A DNA stretch of 64,000 nucleotides from Cyanobacteriota bacterium (GCA_019752015.1 JAIEMQ010000025.1:1-64000), one strand, 5' to 3'; shown: positions 16,388 to 27,323, numbered from the stretch's first letter. Numbers and translations are program-made. The notes: generated by a model not told the origin, from the letters alone.

Positions 16388-17662
16388 GTGTCCACCGCCG
16401 TCCTGATCGCGCTCGCGTTTGCGGCCGGCTTCCTGCTGGCGATGGCGATCGCCGCCGCGCGGCGATCGTCGATGGAAGTCGTCAATCGCGGGCGCGTCAC
16501 CACGATGCTGTCGGCGGCGAAGCGCTACGCGCTGGGCGATCTGACGCGTCCGTCACCGGACTACGGCGACGACGGTCTCGGCCAGGTGGCGCGCGCCATG
16601 GACCAGGCGATCCATGAAACCGGCCGCCGCGTCGAAACGCTCGAGCGCGATCGCGCCCGGATGGAAGCGATCCTCGCCAGCATGATCGAAGGCGTGCTGG
16701 TGGTGAACGAACAGGGCCGGCTGCAACTCGTCAACGATGCGGCGCGCCGGATCCTCAAGCTCGAGAAAGGCGCCATCGATCACGCCTACGTCGAAGCGAT
16801 CCGCCATCCCGGCATCGTCGAGCACATCGGCCGCGCGCTGCGGGGCGAAGAGACCGAGGGGCTCGAGCTGTCGGTGACGCGCGACACCACGCGCACGCTG
16901 GTCGCGCGGGTCACGCCGGTCACGGCGGCGGGCCGCGGCGCGGTGCTGGTGCTGCACGACATCACCGAATTGCGCAACGCCGATCAAGTGCGCCGCGATT
17001 TCGTCGCCAACGTCTCGCACGAGCTGCGCACGCCGCTGACGGCGATCAAAGGCTACGCGGAAGCGCTGCTGGACGATCCCGACGATGCGGAGGCGCGGGA
17101 AAAATTTCTCGACATCATCCACCGCCACGCGACGCGGATGGAGCGCCTCGTCAAGGACTTGCTGCGCCTGGCGCGCCTCGACGCCGGACAGGAGACGGTC
17201 GAAATCGTGCCGTGCGACGTCGACAGCCTGCTGCGCGGCATTGCCAACGACTTCGAGCCGATCGCCGCGCAGAAGCAGCAGACCATCGACGTCCAGGTGG
17301 CCGGCGCGGCGGCGACCCTGACGACCGACGCCGCGAAGCTCCATGACGTCGCGCGCAACCTGATCGAAAACGCCGTGAATTACACGCCCGGCGGCGGCGC
17401 GATCGAAGTCCACGCAACGGTGAAAGAAGGCCAATTCGTATTGACGGTCGCCGATACCGGCCACGGCATTGCGCCCGATGACCTGGCGCGCGTGTTCGAG
17501 CGCTTCTACCGCGTCGACAAGTCGCGGACGCGGCCCGGCGGCACCGGGCTGGGCCTGTCGATCGTCAAGCACCTCGTGCACGTGATGGACGGCGAAGTGA
17601 CGGCGTCCAACCAGGCCGGCGGCGGCGCCCTGTTCACGGTTACTCTGCCGATGAAAAGGTAA
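16388..17662 (+). CDS. phoR: PhoR-type sensor histidine kinase
   Basis: A 424-residue kinase starting at GTG: one N-terminal membrane helix (AVLIALAFAAGFLLAMAIAA), a linker, a PAS domain (about 95-200, ILASMIEGVLVVNEQGRLQLVND), HisKA with the phospho-acceptor in FVANVSHELRTPLTAIKG, and HATPase_c with N box (LIENAVNYTPGG), G1 (VADTGHGIAPDD), F box and G2 (GGTGLGLSIVKHLV). The lack of a large periplasmic loop is PhoR-like. It is co-transcribed with the regulator. Its last codons and stop (AAAAGGTAA) merge into the GGAAAAAGG repeat array that follows. Confidence 0.87.
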   Translation: MSTAVLIALAFAAGFLLAMAIAAARRSSMEVVNRGRVTTMLSAAKRYALGDLTRPSPDYGDDGLGQVARAMDQAIHETGRRVETLERDRARMEAILASMIEGVLVVNEQGRLQLVNDAARRILKLEKGAIDHAYVEAIRHPGIVEHIGRALRGEETEGLELSVTRDTTRTLVARVTPVTAAGRGAVLVLHDITELRNADQVRRDFVANVSHELRTPLTAIKGYAEALLDDPDDAEAREKFLDIIHRHATRMERLVKDLLRLARLDAGQETVEIVPCDVDSLLRGIANDFEPIAAQKQQTIDVQVAGAAATLTTDAAKLHDVARNLIENAVNYTPGGGAIEVHATVKEGQFVLTVADTGHGIAPDDLARVFERFYRVDKSRTRPGGTGLGLSIVKHLVHVMDGEVTASNQAGGGALFTVTLPMKR

Positions 17663-17720
17663 AAGGAAAAAGGTAAAAGGAAAAAGGTAAAAGGAAAAAG
17701 GAAAAAGGAAAAGAAAAAGG
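17654..17720 (+). repeat. GGAAAAAGGTAAAA tandem array, left boundary of a cassette
   Basis: AAAAGGTAAAAGGAAAAAGG-type units are repeated about six times, beginning inside the last codons of phoR and supplying its TAA stop. The complementary CCTTTTTCC array lies at 18175-18234 beyond the four-helix-bundle gene, so the two arrays are inverted arms about 450 bases apart. Confidence 0.8.
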
Positions 17721-17756
17721 TGTAGTGGCTACCCTGCACGAGAAGTTCCTACTCGT

Positions 17757-18119
17757 TTAGCGTCGGCGAGCAGTCTTCAAAGACGTCGTCAAGATCGCGA
17801 CGAGCTGCGAAGCCTCGTCGAGTAACGGCTCCAAATCCGTCTTCGTATTGGCGGCGTCGCTCATCAAGCGAAGCCAGAACTGCGTTTCGCGCATCTCACG
17901 CAACGCGATGAATCGCTTTGCGATCCAATCTCTTTTGCTCTGAGATCCTCGGCTCTCAGCCGTATTGGCCCCGGCGGAGGTGCCGCTTTTTAGCACTTGC
18001 CGCCACATCAGCCGATCGGCATCATCCCTCGGTGAAGAGGCTCTGTAAGCACTGATCAGTGAAAGCGCAAACTTGAAGGTCCGCGAGTCGACAGGAACTA
18101 ATCCAGATTCGTTTGGCAT
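17757..18119 (-). CDS. Four-helix-bundle protein (S23/23S rRNA intervening-sequence family)
   Basis: A 120-residue all-helical protein. The signature is SGTSAGANTAESRGSQSKRD followed by WIAKRFIALREMRETQFWLRLM, typical of the four-helix-bundle family first found in 23S rRNA intervening sequences and related to the Avd protein of diversity-generating retroelements. Its function outside those settings is unknown. ATG at 18119 gives the usual short N-terminus; a TTG at 18149 would extend it by ten residues. The gene sits alone between inverted repeat arrays and between the convergent ends of phoR and kup. Its GC content appears lower than that of its neighbours, suggesting it arrived as a unit. 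Confidence 0.85.
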   Translation of the reverse strand: MPNESGLVPVDSRTFKFALSLISAYRASSPRDDADRLMWRQVLKSGTSAGANTAESRGSQSKRDWIAKRFIALREMRETQFWLRLMSDAANTKTDLEPLLDEASQLVAILTTSLKTARRR

Positions 18120-18174
18120 GGCCAAATCACTCAGCAATCTGAATGCCAAAGAACCTGCTCTCCGTTTTTCTGTC

Positions 18175-18234
18175 GTTTTCCTTTTTCCTTTTTCCTTTTT
18201 CCTTTTTCCTTTTTCCTTTTTCCTTTTTCCTTTC
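18175..18234 (-). repeat. CCTTTTTCC tandem array, right boundary of a cassette
   Basis: About nine units of CTTTTTC run up to the kup stop codon (18234-18236). They are the reverse complement of the array at 17654-17720. A long transcript across both could form a hairpin enclosing the four-helix-bundle gene. Confidence 0.8.
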
Positions 18235-20168
18235 TACATTTCCACCTGAACACCGAGCTCGACGACGCGCTCGGTCGGCAGACGGAAGTAGGTGGTCGCG
18301 CGCACGGCGTTGCGCGACATCACCACGAACAACTTCTCGCGCCAGCGCGCCATGCCTTCGCCGCTCGTCACCAGCAGCGTTTCCCGGCCGAGAAAATAGA
18401 CGACGTCCTGGAAATCGAATTTCATGCCGCGCGCCCGGGCCGCGGCCAGCAGCGCGCGCGGCACGTGCGGATCTTCCATGAATCCGTACTGCAGCCGGAC
18501 GCTGTAAAGCCCGTTGCCGAGATCGTCCACCGAGAACCGATCGTGATCGGAACAATGCGGCTGCTGGATGGTGATGATGTTGAGTATGACGACGCGCTCG
18601 TGGAGCACCTTGTTGTACTGGAGATTGTGCACGAGCGCCGGCGGCACGCCGCGCGGCTGGGCGGTCATGTAGATCGCCGTTCCGGGCACCCGCACCGGAT
18701 GCAGCGTGTCCACCAGCGTGAAGAAATCCGGGATCGAGACCGTGCGCTTCGCCAGACGCTCCGCCACGATCGCGCGGCCGGTCCGCCACGTCGTCATGAC
18801 CAGGAAGATCACGGCGGCGACGACCAGCGGCAGCCATCCGCCCTGCACGATCTTGAGCGCGTTGGCGCCGAAGAAGGCGAGATCGATCGTCAGGAACACG
18901 CCCATCACCACCACCGCCAGCGGCATGGGCCAGCGCCATCGCTCGGTCATGACCACGAACAACAGCAGCGCGGTGATGATCATCGTCAGCGTCACGGCGA
19001 TGCCATACGCGGCGGCCAGCGCGCTCGACGAGCCGAAACCGATCACGATCACCACCGTGGCGACCATCAGCGCCCAGTTGACCCTCGGGACATACACCTG
19101 TCCCATTGCCTTCGCCGAGGTGTGCTCGACATCAAGACGCGGCGCCAGACCGAGCTGCACCGCCTGCCTCGTGATCGAGAACGATCCGGAGATCAACGCC
19201 TGCGAGGCGATGATCGCCGCCGCCGTCGCGATCACGACCATCGGCACGAGCGCCCACGACGGCGCGAGCATGAAGAACGTGTGATCGGCTTTGGGATTGA
19301 TGAGCAGGAGCGCGCCCTGGCCGAGATAATTCAGGACCAGGCACGGCAGCACCAGCGCGAACCACGCCAGCCGGATCGGACGGCGCCCGAAGTGCCCCAT
19401 GTCGGCATACAACGCCTCGCCGCCGGTCACGACGAGGAACACCGCGCCGAGGACGGCGAACCCCATATACCCGTTGTCCGCGAAAAATCCCACGGCATGC
19501 CGGGGATCGAGCGCGCCGAGCACACTGGGCGCCCGATTGATCCACATCACGCCGAGCGCGGCGATCGTGAAAAACCAGACGATCACGACCGGGCCGAAGA
19601 GCCGGCCGACCCGGTGCGTGCCAAACCGCTGAATCGCGAACACCGCCACGAGGATCACCACCGTGATCGGCACGACGTACGGCGTCAGCTGCGGCGTCAC
19701 GACCTCGAGGCCTTCGACTGCGCCGAGAACCGTGACGGCCGGGGTGATCATGCCGTCGCCATACAACAACGCGGTGCCAAAAATGCCGAGCGCGATTAGG
19801 ACCGGGCGGCCAACGGCCAGGCGCGATCCGGATTTTTCGGCGACCGCGCCTTTCGCCGGCACCAGCGCGGTCAGCGCGAGAATGCCGCCCTCGCCCTGAT
19901 TGTCGGCACGCAGGACGAGCGCGACGTATTTCAGCGAGACGACCAGCAACAGCGCGTAAATGATCAGCGAGAGGACGCCGAGCACGTTCTCGTGCGTCGG
20001 CGGGACCGAGTGCGATCCGAAGAAGCACTCGCGCATGGCATAGAGCGGGCTGGTGCCGATGTCGCCGTAGACGACGCCGAGCGCCGTCAGGGTCAGCGGG
20101 AGGAGCCGGCTCGTGTGACTCGAGCGTGTGGAAACGGATGGTGCAATCGCAGCGGACGCGTCTGGCAC
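18234..20168 (-). CDS. kup: Low-affinity potassium transporter Kup
   Basis: A 644-residue inner-membrane K+/H+ symporter, close to the E. coli length of 622. Family landmarks are LGVVYGDIGTSPLYAMRECF near the N-terminus, ADNQGEGGILALTALV, GDGMITPAVTVLGAVEGLEV, and the cytoplasmic C-terminal domain (GTAIYMTAQPRGVPPALVHNLQYNKVLHE). Start is GTG at 20168, giving a serine/alanine-rich leader before the first helix. A small membrane protein gene precedes it by 67 bases on the same strand. It lies next to the Kdp system, so this is a potassium locus. Confidence 0.93.
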   Translation of the reverse strand: MPDASAAIAPSVSTRSSHTSRLLPLTLTALGVVYGDIGTSPLYAMRECFFGSHSVPPTHENVLGVLSLIIYALLLVVSLKYVALVLRADNQGEGGILALTALVPAKGAVAEKSGSRLAVGRPVLIALGIFGTALLYGDGMITPAVTVLGAVEGLEVVTPQLTPYVVPITVVILVAVFAIQRFGTHRVGRLFGPVVIVWFFTIAALGVMWINRAPSVLGALDPRHAVGFFADNGYMGFAVLGAVFLVVTGGEALYADMGHFGRRPIRLAWFALVLPCLVLNYLGQGALLLINPKADHTFFMLAPSWALVPMVVIATAAAIIASQALISGSFSITRQAVQLGLAPRLDVEHTSAKAMGQVYVPRVNWALMVATVVIVIGFGSSSALAAAYGIAVTLTMIITALLLFVVMTERWRWPMPLAVVVMGVFLTIDLAFFGANALKIVQGGWLPLVVAAVIFLVMTTWRTGRAIVAERLAKRTVSIPDFFTLVDTLHPVRVPGTAIYMTAQPRGVPPALVHNLQYNKVLHERVVILNIITIQQPHCSDHDRFSVDDLGNGLYSVRLQYGFMEDPHVPRALLAAARARGMKFDFQDVVYFLGRETLLVTSGEGMARWREKLFVVMSRNAVRATTYFRLPTERVVELGVQVEM

Positions 20169-20235
20169 TGTCTGATCCGATTATGCGGCAATCGGAAATA
20201 GACGGGGCGGCAACGGCCCAATACTTATGGCTTTT

Positions 20236-20550
20236 TTATGACTTTCTTACCAATTGGACCTGCGCGCGCACTCCATTGAGCCGCCGCATCAGCCGGTTCC
20301 AGTGAAACAGCTCGAGGACGGCCATCACGGAGGGCGGCACCGCCAACAGGCCGGCCACCTTCCACGCCTCATCGATCGGCACGCGACCGCATGCGGCACC
20401 CAGCAGGACGATGATGGCGATGCCGCCAAACGCCTTGGCGTACTGCCGCCGTTCACCACGGCGCCGATCGAATGCCAGGTAATCCGCCATCAAGGACGCC
20501 GTCTCCTCCGGCGTGGCCGCCGAATCGCGAATCTGAACGAGCGTCAGCAT
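20236..20550 (-). CDS. Small membrane protein of unknown function
   Basis: A 104-residue protein with a charged N-terminal half (DYLAFDRRRGERRQY) and two hydrophobic segments (AKAFGGIAIIVLLGAACG and VAGLLAVPPSVMAVLELF), ending in a basic tail. I recognise no family. It lies directly upstream of kup in the same direction and divergent from the KdpD-C gene, so it may belong to the potassium locus and share the control region at 20584-20616. Confidence 0.6.
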   Translation of the reverse strand: MLTLVQIRDSAATPEETASLMADYLAFDRRRGERRQYAKAFGGIAIIVLLGAACGRVPIDEAWKVAGLLAVPPSVMAVLELFHWNRLMRRLNGVRAQVQLVRKS

Positions 20551-20583
20551 GGGTCTCGCTCACCCCAGCGTAGGGCTCGTCGG

Positions 20584-20616
20584 CATAAGAAGCTCATAAA
20601 GAGTGCGTAAAAGGGT
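20584..20616 (+). promoter_or_regulatory. Three 11-bp direct repeats, candidate KdpE boxes
   Basis: CATAAGAAGCT, CATAAAGAGTG and CGTAAAAGGGT follow each other with an exact 11-base period between divergent genes. OmpR/PhoB-family regulators bind such tandem half-sites. A closely similar set is at 28556-28587, upstream of the other KdpD half and the kdp operon. That both sets mark the two kdp promoters suggests KdpE as the binder; this is inferred. Confidence 0.65.
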
Positions 20617-20668
20617 GGCGCGGGATTCGCCGGGAAGACTTCGGCAGTGTCACAATGACCGTGGGGTC

Positions 20669-22168
20669 GTGGCCAGCCGTTCTCAGCCTCGTGATGGCGT
20701 GCTCGTGATCGCCGCGCTCGGCGCCGTCGCGGCGGCGGTCACGGTGCTGCGCCTGATCCCCGGCGTCAATCCGACGACCGCCGGGTTCGCGCTGCTCGTG
20801 CTCGTCCTGCTGTCGGCCACGGTCGGCCCGCAGTGGATCGCGGTGTGCGTCGCGGTAGCGTCAACGCTGTCCTTCAACTATTTTTTCTTCCCGCCGATCG
20901 GCACGTTCAGCATTTCGGAATCGCACAACTGGGTGTCGCTGTTCGCGTACTTGATGACCGCGATCATCGGCAGCAATCTCTCCGCCGCCGCGCAGGCGCG
21001 GACGCGCGAGGCGATCGCGCGGCGCAACGAGGTGACACGGCTGTTCGATCTGACGCGCGACGTGCTGCTGACGAGCGAAACCAGCGGCGCGCTCGACGCG
21101 CTGGCGCGGCACGTGGCGCGCCGGTTCGAGCTGGATCGCGTGGCGATTTGCCTGCCGGCGGATCACGGCTGGTCCATCCATCAGGGCGGCGCGGCGCCGG
21201 CGGCGGTCGATCACGAACCGCTGAATCAGGCGTTGGCCCGAGCGCGGGGCGCACTCGAGTTCGATGCGCATCGACGCGCGTATGGCGGTCAGGTGCAGAT
21301 CGGCGGCACCGTGCTGGTGCCGCTGCGCCATGGGGTCAAGGCGGTTGGCCTGCTGGCGACCGATGCCGGAGCGCTGGATGCCGGCGCGCTCGATGCGGTC
21401 GCCGGCGTGGTCGCGATTGCGGTCGAGCGGACGCAGTTTCTCGGCGAGCGTGAAGCGGCGGCCATGGAACGGCAACGCGGCGAGCTCGCCGCCACGCTGC
21501 TGGCCTCCATCAGCCATGATCTGAAGACGCCGCTGACCGCGATTCGGGTCGCGGTCGAGAACCTTCGCGACGAGCTGGCGATCGAGGAGCGGCGCAGCCA
21601 GGCCGATCGGGCGATCGCCGAGCTGGTGCGGCTGACGCGCCTCTTCGAAGACCTGCTCGACATGGCGCGCATCGATGCCGCGGCGATCCCGGTGCAGCGC
21701 GAGTGGGTCACGCCCGCCGACATCGTGGATGCGGCGTTGGCGCACGTCAGGCACGCGGTCGACGGCCATGCGCTGCGCGTCGACGCCGACGCCGGTCAGG
21801 TCGTCAACCTCGATGCCCGCCTGACGGCGGTGGCCCTGTCACATCTGCTCGAGAACGCGGCCCGCTACTCCCCGCCGACGCGCGACATCATCGTCGAGGC
21901 GCGCGCGGATGCCGCCGGCTTTCATGCGACGGTGATCGACCACGGGCCCGGGCTCGACCCCGCGGAGCTCGATCATCTCTTCGAGCGTTTCTACCGCGGC
22001 CGGCGGGCGCAGCAACACGCGCCGGGCACGGGCATGGGACTGGCGATCACGCGCGGCCTGCTCAATGCGATTGGCGGGCAGGTGTGGGCCGAAAACGCCG
22101 CCGGCGCGGGCGCCCGGTTTTCGATGACGGTGCCGGCCGGGACACGCGCCCTGCCGGTGGAGGCCTGA
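20669..22168 (+). CDS. kdpD: KdpD C-terminal half: membrane sensor histidine kinase
   Basis: A 499-residue kinase equal to the second half of KdpD: a DUF4118 four-helix membrane block (LVIAALGAVAAAVTVLRL to VSLFAYLMTAIIGSNL, including the FNYFFFPPIGTFSI hallmark), a GAF-like domain (about 130-250), HisKA with the phospho-acceptor in LASISHDLKTPLTAIRV, and HATPase_c (LLENAARYSPP, DHGPGLDPAEL, GTGMGLAITRGLL). The cytoplasmic N-terminal sensor and USP domains are absent but encoded separately at 28623. GTG at 20669 is preferred because an earlier GTG (20603) lies inside the operator repeats. kdpE follows after one base. Confidence 0.88.
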   Translation: MASRSQPRDGVLVIAALGAVAAAVTVLRLIPGVNPTTAGFALLVLVLLSATVGPQWIAVCVAVASTLSFNYFFFPPIGTFSISESHNWVSLFAYLMTAIIGSNLSAAAQARTREAIARRNEVTRLFDLTRDVLLTSETSGALDALARHVARRFELDRVAICLPADHGWSIHQGGAAPAAVDHEPLNQALARARGALEFDAHRRAYGGQVQIGGTVLVPLRHGVKAVGLLATDAGALDAGALDAVAGVVAIAVERTQFLGEREAAAMERQRGELAATLLASISHDLKTPLTAIRVAVENLRDELAIEERRSQADRAIAELVRLTRLFEDLLDMARIDAAAIPVQREWVTPADIVDAALAHVRHAVDGHALRVDADAGQVVNLDARLTAVALSHLLENAARYSPPTRDIIVEARADAAGFHATVIDHGPGLDPAELDHLFERFYRGRRAQQHAPGTGMGLAITRGLLNAIGGQVWAENAAGAGARFSMTVPAGTRALPVEA

Positions 22169-22169
22169 C

Positions 22170-22853
22170 GTGCCGGCACGCATCCTGATCGTCGATGATG
22201 AGCCGAACATCCTGGGCACCCTGGCGCCGCTGCTGCGCACCCGGGGCTACGACGTCTTCACCGCGATGAATGGACGCACCGCGATTGAATCCGTCGATCG
22301 TGACAAGCCGGACTTGATCGTGCTCGATCTCGGCTTACCCGACATCGACGGCGTCGAGGTCTGCCGCGACGTGCGCGAGACGCTCAGCGTGCCGATCATC
22401 GTGCTGTCGGCGAGAGGCGCCGAAGGCGACAAGGTGCGCGCCCTCGATGTCGGCGCCGACGACTACATCACGAAGCCGTTCGGCGCCGAGGAGCTGCTGG
22501 CGCGCATTCGCGCGGCACTGCGGCGATCGGACGGTGCCACACCGCCCTCGGAGCCGATCGTGCGCGGCGGCCTGATCATCGATCGCGAGCGGTTCCGCGT
22601 GCTGCGCGACGGCGACGAGCTGCGGCTGACGCCGAAGGAGTTCGAGCTGCTGACGTATCTCGCGCAGCACCCCGGCCGCGTGCTGACGCATCGCACGATC
22701 CTGAAGGCGATCTGGGGGCCGAACGCCGTCGATCAGCCCGAGCACCTGCGCGTGCTGGTGGGAGCGCTGCGCAAGAAGATCGAGGCCAATCCGTCGGCGC
22801 CGAAATACATCCTGACCGAGCCGTGGGTCGGCTATCGCTTCACCGACGACTGA
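22170..22853 (+). CDS. kdpE: Response regulator KdpE
   Basis: A 227-residue OmpR-family regulator: receiver domain with DDE near residue 10, phospho-acceptor Asp53 (IVLDLGLPDIDG), VLSARG and ITKPFGAEELLARI. The winged helix follows with LRLTPKEFELLTYLAQHPGR and the KdpE-like WGPNAVDQPEHLRVLVGALRKKIE, ending EPWVGYRF. GTG start one base after the kinase stop, so the two are translationally coupled. It should activate the kdp operon. Convergent with kdpB, with 5 bases between stops. Confidence 0.93.
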   Translation: MPARILIVDDEPNILGTLAPLLRTRGYDVFTAMNGRTAIESVDRDKPDLIVLDLGLPDIDGVEVCRDVRETLSVPIIVLSARGAEGDKVRALDVGADDYITKPFGAEELLARIRAALRRSDGATPPSEPIVRGGLIIDRERFRVLRDGDELRLTPKEFELLTYLAQHPGRVLTHRTILKAIWGPNAVDQPEHLRVLVGALRKKIEANPSAPKYILTEPWVGYRFTDD

Positions 22854-22858
22854 CCGGG

Positions 22859-24898
<2,040 letters not shown>

Positions 24899-24903
24899 GA
24901 CGG

Positions 24904-25470
24904 TCAGCGAAGCTCCTGATCGAGCGCGAGATTCAGCTCGAGAACGTTGACGCGCGGCCGGCCCAGCAAGCCGAGCGCCGGCGGCGCAATATGCTGCCGC
25001 ATGATTTGCCGGACGCGATCAGCAGCCACTCCGCGCGCCGTGGCCACACGGTCGATTTGCATCTCGGCCGACTCCGGCGAGATGTCGGGATCGAGGCCCG
25101 CGCCGCTGGCCGTGACCATCTCAGCGGGCACGCGTTCGTCGGGCACGCGGTTGATCCTGGCGAAGGCGCCGCGACGATCGCTCATCGCGGTCAGCTGATC
25201 GGCGTTCGACGGACCGTAATTGGTACCGCCGCTGGCCGCGGCGTTGTAGTCGACGCCGGACGGGCGCGGCTGGAAATAGCGCGGCTGCGTGAAGGCCTGC
25301 GCGACGAGCGCCGAGCCGACGATCGATCCATCCGCGCGGCGAATCAGGCTGCCGCCGGCCTGGCTGGGGAATACGGCGCGCCCGACGCCCCACAGGACCA
25401 GCGGATACGCCCCGCCGAACAGCACCATCGTGACGACGGTGAACAACACCGCCTGCCGAACTTCTTTCAT
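24904..25470 (-). CDS. kdpC: Potassium-transporting ATPase, subunit KdpC
   Basis: A 188-residue single-pass membrane protein (E. coli: 190). N-terminal helix [20 protein letters not shown], then [61 protein letters not shown] and the final [12 protein letters not shown]. KdpC stabilises the ATPase complex and raises ATP affinity. ATG at 25470 is 4 bases past the kdpA stop. Its position before kdpB departs from the usual order. Confidence 0.95.
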   Translation of the reverse strand: MKEVRQAVLFTVVTMVLFGGAYPLVLWGVGRAVFPSQAGGSLIRRADGSIVGSALVAQAFTQPRYFQPRPSGVDYNAAASGGTNYGPSNADQLTAMSDRRGAFARINRVPDERVPAEMVTASGAGLDPDISPESAEMQIDRVATARGVAADRVRQIMRQHIAPPALGLLGRPRVNVLELNLALDQELR

Positions 25471-25474
25471 CGTT

Positions 25475-27142
25475 TCACCCTCGCACCGCCAGCGACTCGG
25501 CGATTGGCCCAAGCACCGCGACCGGCATGAACATCAGCAATCCGAGAATCACGATCACCGCCCACACCGTGAATCCGAATACCGCGCTGTCGGCGCGCAA
25601 CGAGCCGGCGGTTTCCGGCGCCGACGGCTTCGCGGCGAGCGCGCCGGCAAGCGCCAGCGGCGCGATGATCGGGATGTAGCGTGACAGCATCATCACCAGC
25701 CCCGTCGAGACATTCCAGAACGGTGTGTTGTCGCCAAGACCTTCGAAGCCCGAGCCGTTGTTCGCGGCCGACGACGTGAACTCGTACAGCATCTCGGAAA
25801 AGCCATGCGGTCCGGGATTCTTCAGCCAGCCGAGCGCCGTCGCCGGGTCGCCGGTGCTCGCCCATACGGAGCAGGCCACGGCGGTGCCCGTCAGGATCGC
25901 AAGCGGATGCCACAGCATCGCCAGGCTCGCCAGCTTCATTTCCCTGGCTTCGACTTTCTTGCCGAGGAACTCGGGCGTCCGGCCGATCATCATGCCGGCC
26001 ACGAACACGGCGACGATGATGAAGATCAGCATGTTGATGACGCCGACCCCGACGCCGCCAAAGATGTTGTTGAGCCACATGCCGATCATCGGCATCAAGC
26101 CGCCGATCGGCGTCAATGAATCGTGCATCGCATTGACCGATCCATTCGACGTCACCGTCGTCGTCACCGCCCAGAGCGCCGAGGACGCGGTCCCGAACCG
26201 CACCTCCTTGCCTTCCATCGAGCCGGTTTCCTGCGCAATCGCGACGCCGACCATCGGCAAGTAGAGGGCGAGCATGACAGCGAACACGACGAGGGCCAGC
26301 CGCCGGCGCCGCGTGAAGTGACCGAGCGTCCACACCATAGCCATCGGAATCACCGCGATCGCCCAGAGCTCGGCGAAGTTGCTGATCGGCGTCGGGTTCT
26401 CGAAGGGGTGCGCCGAGTTGGGGCCGAAGTAACCGCCGCCGTTGGAGCCGAGCTGCTTGATCGCCACTTCGCCCGCGACCACGCCGCGGGCGATGGTCTG
26501 TGACGCGCCCTCGACGGTGGCGGCGCGGGCCGCGCCTTCGAACGTCATTGGCGTGCCCTGCGACATCAGCACGATCGCCAACGGCACCGAGAGCGGCAGC
26601 AGGATCCGCACAGCGGCGCGGGTCGCGTCGACATAGAAATTGCCGAGCGCGGCAAGACGTTGTCCCGCCAGGCCGCGCATCGCCGCGACACACGCCGCCA
26701 TGCCCGTGGCCGCGGTCACGAACTGCAGGAACACGATCACGAACATCTGGGAGAAGTACGACAGCCCGCTCTCGCCGCTGTAATGCTGCAGGTTGGTATT
26801 GGTGACGAAGCTCGAGATGGTGTTGAACGCGAGCGCCGGCTCCATCGCCGCAATGCCGTCCGGATTGATCGGCAGCACGTGCTGCGCCGAGACGATCGCG
26901 AAGGTGGCCACCCACATCACGGCATTCGATGCCAGCAATGACACCGCATAGCTTCGCCAATCCTGCTGCGCGCCGGCGTCGACTCCGCACACCCGCAGCA
27001 CCAGACGCTCGAGCGGCACCAGGACGGGGTCGGCGATCGTCCGGGCGCCGCTGAACACGCGGAACATGTAGGCGCCGAGCGGAATGCTGGTCGCGATCGA
27101 GAACGCGATTGTGACGGTGACCGCGATCAATTCGAGAGCCAC
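25475..27142 (-). CDS. kdpA: Potassium-transporting ATPase, channel-like subunit KdpA
   Basis: A 555-residue, ten-helix membrane subunit (E. coli: 557) that binds and translocates K+. Selectivity-filter-like stretches are visible, including SFVTNTNLQHYSGESGLS, LGSNGGGYFGPNSAHPFENP, TVTSNGSVNAMHDSLTPIGG and TSSAANNGSGFEGLGDNTPF. Start is GTG at 27142, two bases after the kdpF stop. Confidence 0.96.
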   Translation of the reverse strand: MALELIAVTVTIAFSIATSIPLGAYMFRVFSGARTIADPVLVPLERLVLRVCGVDAGAQQDWRSYAVSLLASNAVMWVATFAIVSAQHVLPINPDGIAAMEPALAFNTISSFVTNTNLQHYSGESGLSYFSQMFVIVFLQFVTAATGMAACVAAMRGLAGQRLAALGNFYVDATRAAVRILLPLSVPLAIVLMSQGTPMTFEGAARAATVEGASQTIARGVVAGEVAIKQLGSNGGGYFGPNSAHPFENPTPISNFAELWAIAVIPMAMVWTLGHFTRRRRLALVVFAVMLALYLPMVGVAIAQETGSMEGKEVRFGTASSALWAVTTTVTSNGSVNAMHDSLTPIGGLMPMIGMWLNNIFGGVGVGVINMLIFIIVAVFVAGMMIGRTPEFLGKKVEAREMKLASLAMLWHPLAILTGTAVACSVWASTGDPATALGWLKNPGPHGFSEMLYEFTSSAANNGSGFEGLGDNTPFWNVSTGLVMMLSRYIPIIAPLALAGALAAKPSAPETAGSLRADSAVFGFTVWAVIVILGLLMFMPVAVLGPIAESLAVRG

Positions 27143-27144
27143 GG

Positions 27145-27222
27145 CTAGAATTTCTCCGGACGGAGCATGGCGTACAGCAGGTAGCCGAACGCGAGCACGG
27201 TCAAGGCGAGAGCCACCATCAT
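27145..27222 (-). CDS. kdpF: KdpF small subunit
   Basis: A 25-residue single-helix peptide, MMVALALTVLAFGYLLYAML followed by RPEKF. The F-GYLLYA-L-RPEKF ending is the KdpF hallmark. KdpF is a lipid-like stabiliser of the Kdp complex in the inner membrane. It ends two bases before the kdpA start. Either of two consecutive ATG codons could initiate. Confidence 0.9.
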   Translation of the reverse strand: MMVALALTVLAFGYLLYAMLRPEKF

Positions 27223-27229
27223 CACCGCG

Positions 27230-27313
27230 CTACACCAGATCGCACATCGCGATGAACGTGAACATCGCCGCGAATGTCAGACCGCCGAGCACCATCATCC
27301 CTGCCAGCAACAT
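27230..27313 (-). CDS. Micro-ORF upstream of kdpF (27 residues)
   Basis: ATG at 27313 opens a 27-codon frame, starting MLLAGMMVLGGLTFAAMFTF, nearly all hydrophobic and ending with a Cys-Asp motif (MCDLV). It fits tightly between the porin stop (27324) and kdpF (27222). Small membrane peptides ending in a C-D/E-x motif are often seen just before kdpF in other genomes, so this could be an accessory Kdp subunit. No function is established here. Confidence 0.6.
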   Translation of the reverse strand: MLLAGMMVLGGLTFAAMFTFIAMCDLV

Positions 27314-27323
27314 CGCCCCCTCA

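Noticed and set aside
17757-18119. Diversity-generating retroelement
   Set aside because: The four-helix protein resembles Avd, but there is no reverse transcriptase, template repeat or variable-repeat gene nearby.
17654-18234. CRISPR-like reading of the GGAAAAAGG arrays
   Set aside because: Units are too short and contiguous, with no unique spacers and no cas genes; these are simple tandem repeats.
18465-19799. 444-codon plus-strand frame opposite kup
   Set aside because: Dominated by R, H and D with no recognisable domain; Kup motifs are on the minus strand.
20603-20668. Earlier GTG start for the KdpD-C gene
   Set aside because: This start lies within the 11-bp direct repeats that look like an operator; the added residues have no KdpD similarity.
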